In this document: one piece after another, positions 7,200 through 9,200 of the stretch
How the letters are laid out: every line of letters begins with the position of its first letter
Numbering within the stretch: position 1 is the first letter of the stretch
Translations under genes and position numbers: made by a program
Source: Bacteroidales bacterium Bact_23
GTDB taxonomy: Bacteria; Bacteroidota; Bacteroidia; Bacteroidales; Lentimicrobiaceae
Length of the DNA stretch: 9,200 bases
NCBI GenBank assembly: GCA_001603685.1
Contig: LUZO01000072.1
Location: 1-9,200, forward strand
Direction of reading: 5' to 3'
Notes under the pieces: generated by a model
The model's input: only the letters and a program-made list of their open reading frames with translations
What the model was told of the DNA's origin: nothing
Database searches by the model: none

Positions 7200-7687
7200 T
7201 TTTTCTCCTGATTAGCATCATCAAAAAAATAGTATTCGAGTCTGGCAAGTGCTTCGCTACCATAATCGATCTCCTGTTCGTAAGACTCCTGCTTTTCGGC
7301 AGAATAGTTTTCCTTAACGGCCGGTGTGGTAACAAGCGGAGCTATCACTCTGGATCCCAGCCATATTCCAAGCAAAACGGCAGCTGCAAATCCGGCAAGC
7401 GCACGGCCTAGTTGATAATATTCTTTCGATGACCAGAGTTTCCTGACTGCAACGGATTGCCCGTCGTTCATTTTCTTTATGATCCTATCGTAGAAAAACG
7501 GGTCATTTGTCAGCTGTCTTTCACCGGCTAATTCATATAAAGCCGATGAATACCGCTCAGCCACCCTGCGGCATGAGACACACTCCTGAAGATGCTGTTC
7601 AAGAGCAGCGTTGGATGGCCTCTCTCCGGACAACGGGGTTAAATCAATAATTAATTCCTGAACTTCAGTGCATTTCATCTGCTTCAA
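7196..7687 (-). CDS. Zinc-finger (ZAS-type) transmembrane anti-sigma factor
   Basis: The 163-aa protein has an N-terminal cytoplasmic domain with the HxxxCxxC signature of zinc-binding anti-sigma domains (H32, C36, C39, with C6 as a possible fourth ligand). A single transmembrane helix follows (about 94-116, rich in Ala/Leu/Gly), then a short acidic periplasmic tail. Its position directly after an ECF sigma gene (40 nt gap) is the usual arrangement for the cognate anti-sigma factor, which holds the sigma factor inactive at the membrane. The C-terminal tail of about 45 residues is short, so signal reception may depend on the co-encoded anchored sensor, whose start codon overlaps this stop codon. 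A second in-frame ATG at codon 4 would also keep all motifs. Confidence 0.85.
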   Translation of the reverse strand: MKQMKCTEVQELIIDLTPLSGERPSNAALEQHLQECVSCRRVAERYSSALYELAGERQLTNDPFFYDRIIKKMNDGQSVAVRKLWSSKEYYQLGRALAGFAAAVLLGIWLGSRVIAPLVTTPAVKENYSAEKQESYEQEIDYGSEALARLEYYFFDDANQEKK

Positions 7688-7727
7688 TTTTTATTTTGAC
7701 ACCAAATAAACAATTTTCTTGCGCCCA

Positions 7728-8297
7728 CTATGGATTAAAGTAGTGTTTAAGCTTTTTCTGAAGGTTCCTTTTTGCCCGGTGAATCAACGACTCCACCGCC
7801 GAAAGGCTGGTCTCCATTACCTCGGCTATCTCGTTATACGACAACTCTTCAAACTTATTTAATGTAAAGGCAACTTTCTGATTTTCAGGCAAACTATCGA
7901 TTGCCGTCTTGAGAATTCTCTTCAGTTCTTCAGCTTCAAGTTGATTGAAATTTGTTGCTGGCTCTCTGGAATCCCGGATGGTTTCTCCTTCAAATAATCC
8001 AAAAACGGAGCCAATCTCAACCATCAGTTTTTGCCGCTTATTATTTCTCAGATAATTAAGTGAGCGGTTGACTGCAATGCGATACAGCCAGGTGCTGATT
8101 TTTGACTCGCCCCTGAATCGATGAGCATTTCTCATGGCTTCGATAAACACATCCTGAGCTACATCCTCTGCATCAAATCTGTTATGCAGCAATCCGATAC
8201 ACACATTGATGACCTGCTGTTGAAATCTTTCAACCAGCAACCGGCCTGCTTCAGGGTTTCCGGATGAAAGGCCGGAAATCAGTTCACTGTCGGTCAT
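7728..8297 (-). CDS. ECF-family RNA polymerase sigma factor
   Basis: The 189-aa protein has the two-domain ECF layout. Sigma-2 covers about residues 17-88 with FDAEDVAQDVFIEAMRN (region 2.2, 41-57) and ISTWLYRIAVNRSLNYLR (regions 2.3-2.4, 67-84). Sigma-4 covers about 124-182 with SLPENQKVAFTL (135-146), the helix-turn-helix segment ELSYNEIAEVMETSLSAVESLIHRAKRNL (151-179). The linker between them is variable and acidic. It heads a four-gene operon with its anti-sigma factor and two LTxxQ-type envelope proteins, so it probably directs an envelope or metal stress regulon including its own operon. The RpoE label commonly given to such genes refers to family only. Confidence 0.95.
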   Translation of the reverse strand: MTDSELISGLSSGNPEAGRLLVERFQQQVINVCIGLLHNRFDAEDVAQDVFIEAMRNAHRFRGESKISTWLYRIAVNRSLNYLRNNKRQKLMVEIGSVFGLFEGETIRDSREPATNFNQLEAEELKRILKTAIDSLPENQKVAFTLNKFEELSYNEIAEVMETSLSAVESLIHRAKRNLQKKLKHYFNP

Positions 8298-8305
8298 CGT
8301 ATGAA

Positions 8306-8333
8306 TCAGATAAGATTTAAAGGTGAAAGTTAC
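8306..8333 (-). promoter_or_regulatory. Candidate ECF-type promoter of the sigma operon
   Basis: Read on the - strand, GTAACTTT (8333-8326) resembles the -35 GGAACTT motif of ECF promoters, and TCTGA (8310-8306) lies 15 nt further on like the -10 part. The -10 would end only 8 nt before the ATG at 8297, implying a very short leader. Alternatively TAACTTTC within it is a near-match to the housekeeping -7 element TAnnTTTG, which would give a leader of about 20-25 nt. Either way a promoter is plausible here; which type is not settled. Confidence 0.4.
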
Positions 8334-8396
8334 ATCTTTATTTTGACAAACCGGATGCCAAAAACTTGCGCCCCGGTTTCAGGTTTATTCACCCGC

Positions 8397-8456
8397 CCGG
8401 ATCGTTTTTTATGAAGCGCGTATTTCGTTGTGCAATACGCAAAAGAAATGATCCGG
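8397..8456. repeat. Nested inverted repeat in the divergent intergenic region
   Basis: An outer pair, CCGGATC (8397-8403) and GATCCGG (8450-8456), can be extended inward to 14 pairs including two G-T wobbles (to 8410/8443). Inside it GCGTATT (8418-8424) pairs with AATACGC (8434-8440) around a 9-nt loop. There is no T tract on either strand, so this does not look like an ordinary terminator. It sits between the sigma-operon start at 8297 and the + strand promoter at 8494. Apart from this element and the two promoters, the 244-nt gap 8298-8541 shows no gene. Confidence 0.55.
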
Positions 8457-8493
8457 CAGCAAAACAGTATAACAAAACCGATTGAATAATTCG

Positions 8494-8501
8494 TATCTTT
8501 G
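8494..8501 (+). promoter_or_regulatory. Bacteroidota -7 promoter element for the small-protein unit
   Basis: TATCTTTG is an exact match to the phylum's TAnnTTTG -7 element and continues as the frequent TATCTTTGCACC context. The transcript would begin near 8506-8508, leaving a leader of about 35 nt before ATG 8542. No strong -33 TTTG is seen at the expected distance upstream. Confidence 0.68.
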
Positions 8502-8541
8502 CACCGGTAAAAATATTGCCATAAGAATAGCTCCATACCAA

Positions 8542-8883
8542 ATGAAACTGCACGGTAAGATATTTTATATTTTTCTTTTACTGGCTACCTTTCACCTTTC
8601 CGTGCAGATGGTTCAGCCCACTCTTTCCGGCAATTTTATCGGCGATTCGCATCCCCTGATAGAGCAGAAAGCCGTCACAATGCTTCCAATCAGTCAGGGC
8701 GAGAGGGAAACAGGCTACGAAAGGCCTGTATTCCAGCCGGAGAACTCCATTATTTTTTCGTTCTGCAATGCTGTTTTTGAGTACAACAAAGCCCATAACT
8801 TTTACCTCAGACAATCCAGGGAACATTTCCCCCCGCTTACCTCATCCGACCTTTTAAACCGCCTTTGCATACTGAGAATTTAG
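8542..8883 (+). CDS. Small exported or membrane-anchored protein of unknown function
   Basis: The 113-aa protein is not recognised as any family. It starts with MKLHGK and a hydrophobic helix (7-22, FYIFLLLATFHLSVQ) that could be a signal peptide or an anchor. The rest is mixed polar and aromatic, with two cysteines (in SFCNAVF and NRLCILRI), no lipobox and no repeats. The C-terminal part has a basic/aromatic stretch (NFYLRQSREHFPPL) and ends LNRLCILRI. ATG 8542 is chosen over an upstream in-frame TTG at 8482 because the good -7 element (8494-8501) lies after that TTG and because 8542 puts the hydrophobic segment at the N-terminus. Codon use is like that of the neighbours, supporting a real gene. 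It is divergent from the sigma operon and followed by a 39-aa membrane peptide gene. No function is claimed. Confidence 0.65.
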   Translation: MKLHGKIFYIFLLLATFHLSVQMVQPTLSGNFIGDSHPLIEQKAVTMLPISQGERETGYERPVFQPENSIIFSFCNAVFEYNKAHNFYLRQSREHFPPLTSSDLLNRLCILRI

Positions 8884-8891
8884 GATTGAAA

Positions 8892-8913
8892 CCGGCATCC
8901 TGCAGGAAGCCGG
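8892..8913. repeat. Short GC-rich hairpin between the two small genes
   Basis: CCGGC (8892-8896) pairs with GCCGG (8909-8913); inside, after an A-A mismatch, TCC pairs with GGA around a TGCA loop. It starts 8 nt after the stop of the 113-aa gene. It is followed by A residues and only later by scattered T runs, so it would be at best a weak attenuator or an mRNA-stability element ahead of the 39-aa gene. Confidence 0.4.
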
Positions 8914-8965
8914 AAAAAATCGTTTTGATCTTTTAAAACAATTTTTTAATCTAATTCTCACTGCC

Positions 8966-9085
8966 ATGTCAACTGATAAGACAGCAAAGAAAGGTACGTC
9001 AGGATTTAAGCCATTTATTGTTATTCTGGCTGTTCTGATTGGAATTTCAATCCTTATAAAACTGCTTCTCAACCTTCTGATGTAA
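8966..9085 (+). CDS. 39-aa single-pass membrane peptide, unknown function
   Basis: An ATG at 8966 opens a 39-codon frame ending in TAA at 9083-9085. The peptide has a short Lys-rich, polar N-terminus (MSTDKTAKKGTSGFK, 1-15) followed by one strongly hydrophobic helix running to the end (PFIVILAVLIGISILIKLL and onward, 16-38). That is the typical layout of a real small membrane protein with its basic N-terminus inside the cell. It lies 82 nt after the 113-aa gene and 30 nt ahead of a strong terminator, so it is the last gene of a short transcript. There is no clear Shine-Dalgarno, as is usual in this phylum. I do not recognise the family. It might be a regulatory subunit or a toxin-like peptide, but nothing in the sequence selects between these. 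Confidence 0.55.
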   Translation: MSTDKTAKKGTSGFKPFIVILAVLIGISILIKLLLNLLM

Positions 9086-9115
9086 GAAGCATCGTCAGAC
9101 TTATGAGAAACAAGT

Positions 9116-9154
9116 GCAGGAGAAAGTTTTACGAATTTTCTCCTGCTTTCTTTT
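9116..9154 (+). terminator. Strong rho-independent terminator
   Basis: GCAGGAGAAA (9116-9125) pairs perfectly with TTTCTCCTGC (9137-9146). The stem can extend inward by three more pairs including one wobble, leaving a 5-nt loop, and the T-rich tail TTTCTTTT (9147-9154) follows. It closes the small-protein transcript. The last 46 nt of the window hold only an AT-rich palindrome (TTTTATC-T-GATAAAA, 9151-9165) and no gene. Confidence 0.9.
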
Positions 9155-9200
9155 ATCTGATAAAATATTTACCACAATTATGAGTTATACCGGTTAAGGG

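Noticed and set aside
8330..8536. 68-aa frame on the - strand upstream of the sigma gene
   Set aside because: It lies over the divergent promoters and the inverted repeat, and its composition (Cys/Tyr/Phe-rich, no motif) looks like translated intergenic DNA.
8482..8541. TTG start adding 20 residues to the 113-aa protein
   Set aside because: The frame runs through the perfect -7 element at 8494-8501, so this part is probably upstream of the transcription start, and it would mask the N-terminal hydrophobic segment.
9151..9165. AT-rich palindrome TTTTATC-T-GATAAAA as an operator
   Set aside because: It overlaps the T tail of the terminator and nothing downstream in the window is a gene; such AT-rich palindromes arise easily by chance.
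9180..9197. ATG near the right edge as the start of a new gene
   Set aside because: The frame stops after five codons (MSYTG then TAA).

Overview
This window looks like a chromosomal segment from a member of the Bacteroidota, probably of the Bacteroidales/Marinilabiliales type. The evidence is a PorP/SprF-family protein next to a GldJ-like lipoprotein (type IX secretion and gliding machinery, largely confined to this phylum), a TAnnTTTG-type -7 promoter element, and AT-rich leaders without clear Shine-Dalgarno sequences. No RNA genes, insertion sequences, phage genes or CRISPR arrays were seen. All main reading frames are intact.

Left part (11-2579, + strand): a porP/sprF-like outer-membrane protein gene and a gldJ-like SUMF1-fold lipoprotein gene, 34 nt apart, closed by a strong rho-independent terminator. 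Next (2650-5035, + strand) come murF and anmK, which overlap by 11 nt. They cover the last cytoplasmic step of UDP-MurNAc-pentapeptide synthesis and the recycling of anhydro-MurNAc. GldJ followed by murF matches the order I recall from Flavobacterium.

Middle (5241-6041, + strand): a lipoprotein with an MbnP-like (copper-binding) domain and no MbnH-type di-heme partner within the window. Its stop codon lies in a 13-bp perfect hairpin shared with the convergent operon.

Right part, - strand (8297 down to 6094): a compact four-gene operon made of an ECF sigma factor, a zinc-finger (HxxxCxxC) transmembrane anti-sigma factor, a membrane-anchored CnrX/CpxP-like sensor and a secreted Spy/CpxP-like protein. 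The layout suggests an autoregulated envelope-stress or metal-stress module: the sensor and anti-sigma face the periplasm and hold the sigma factor, and the Spy-like protein is a likely output.

Far right, + strand (8494-9154): divergent from the sigma operon is a small self-contained transcription unit with a good -7 element, a 113-aa exported or anchored protein of unknown function, a 39-aa single-pass membrane peptide and a strong terminator. The divergent intergenic region holds a nested inverted repeat. This unit and the sigma operon are the least ordinary parts of the window.
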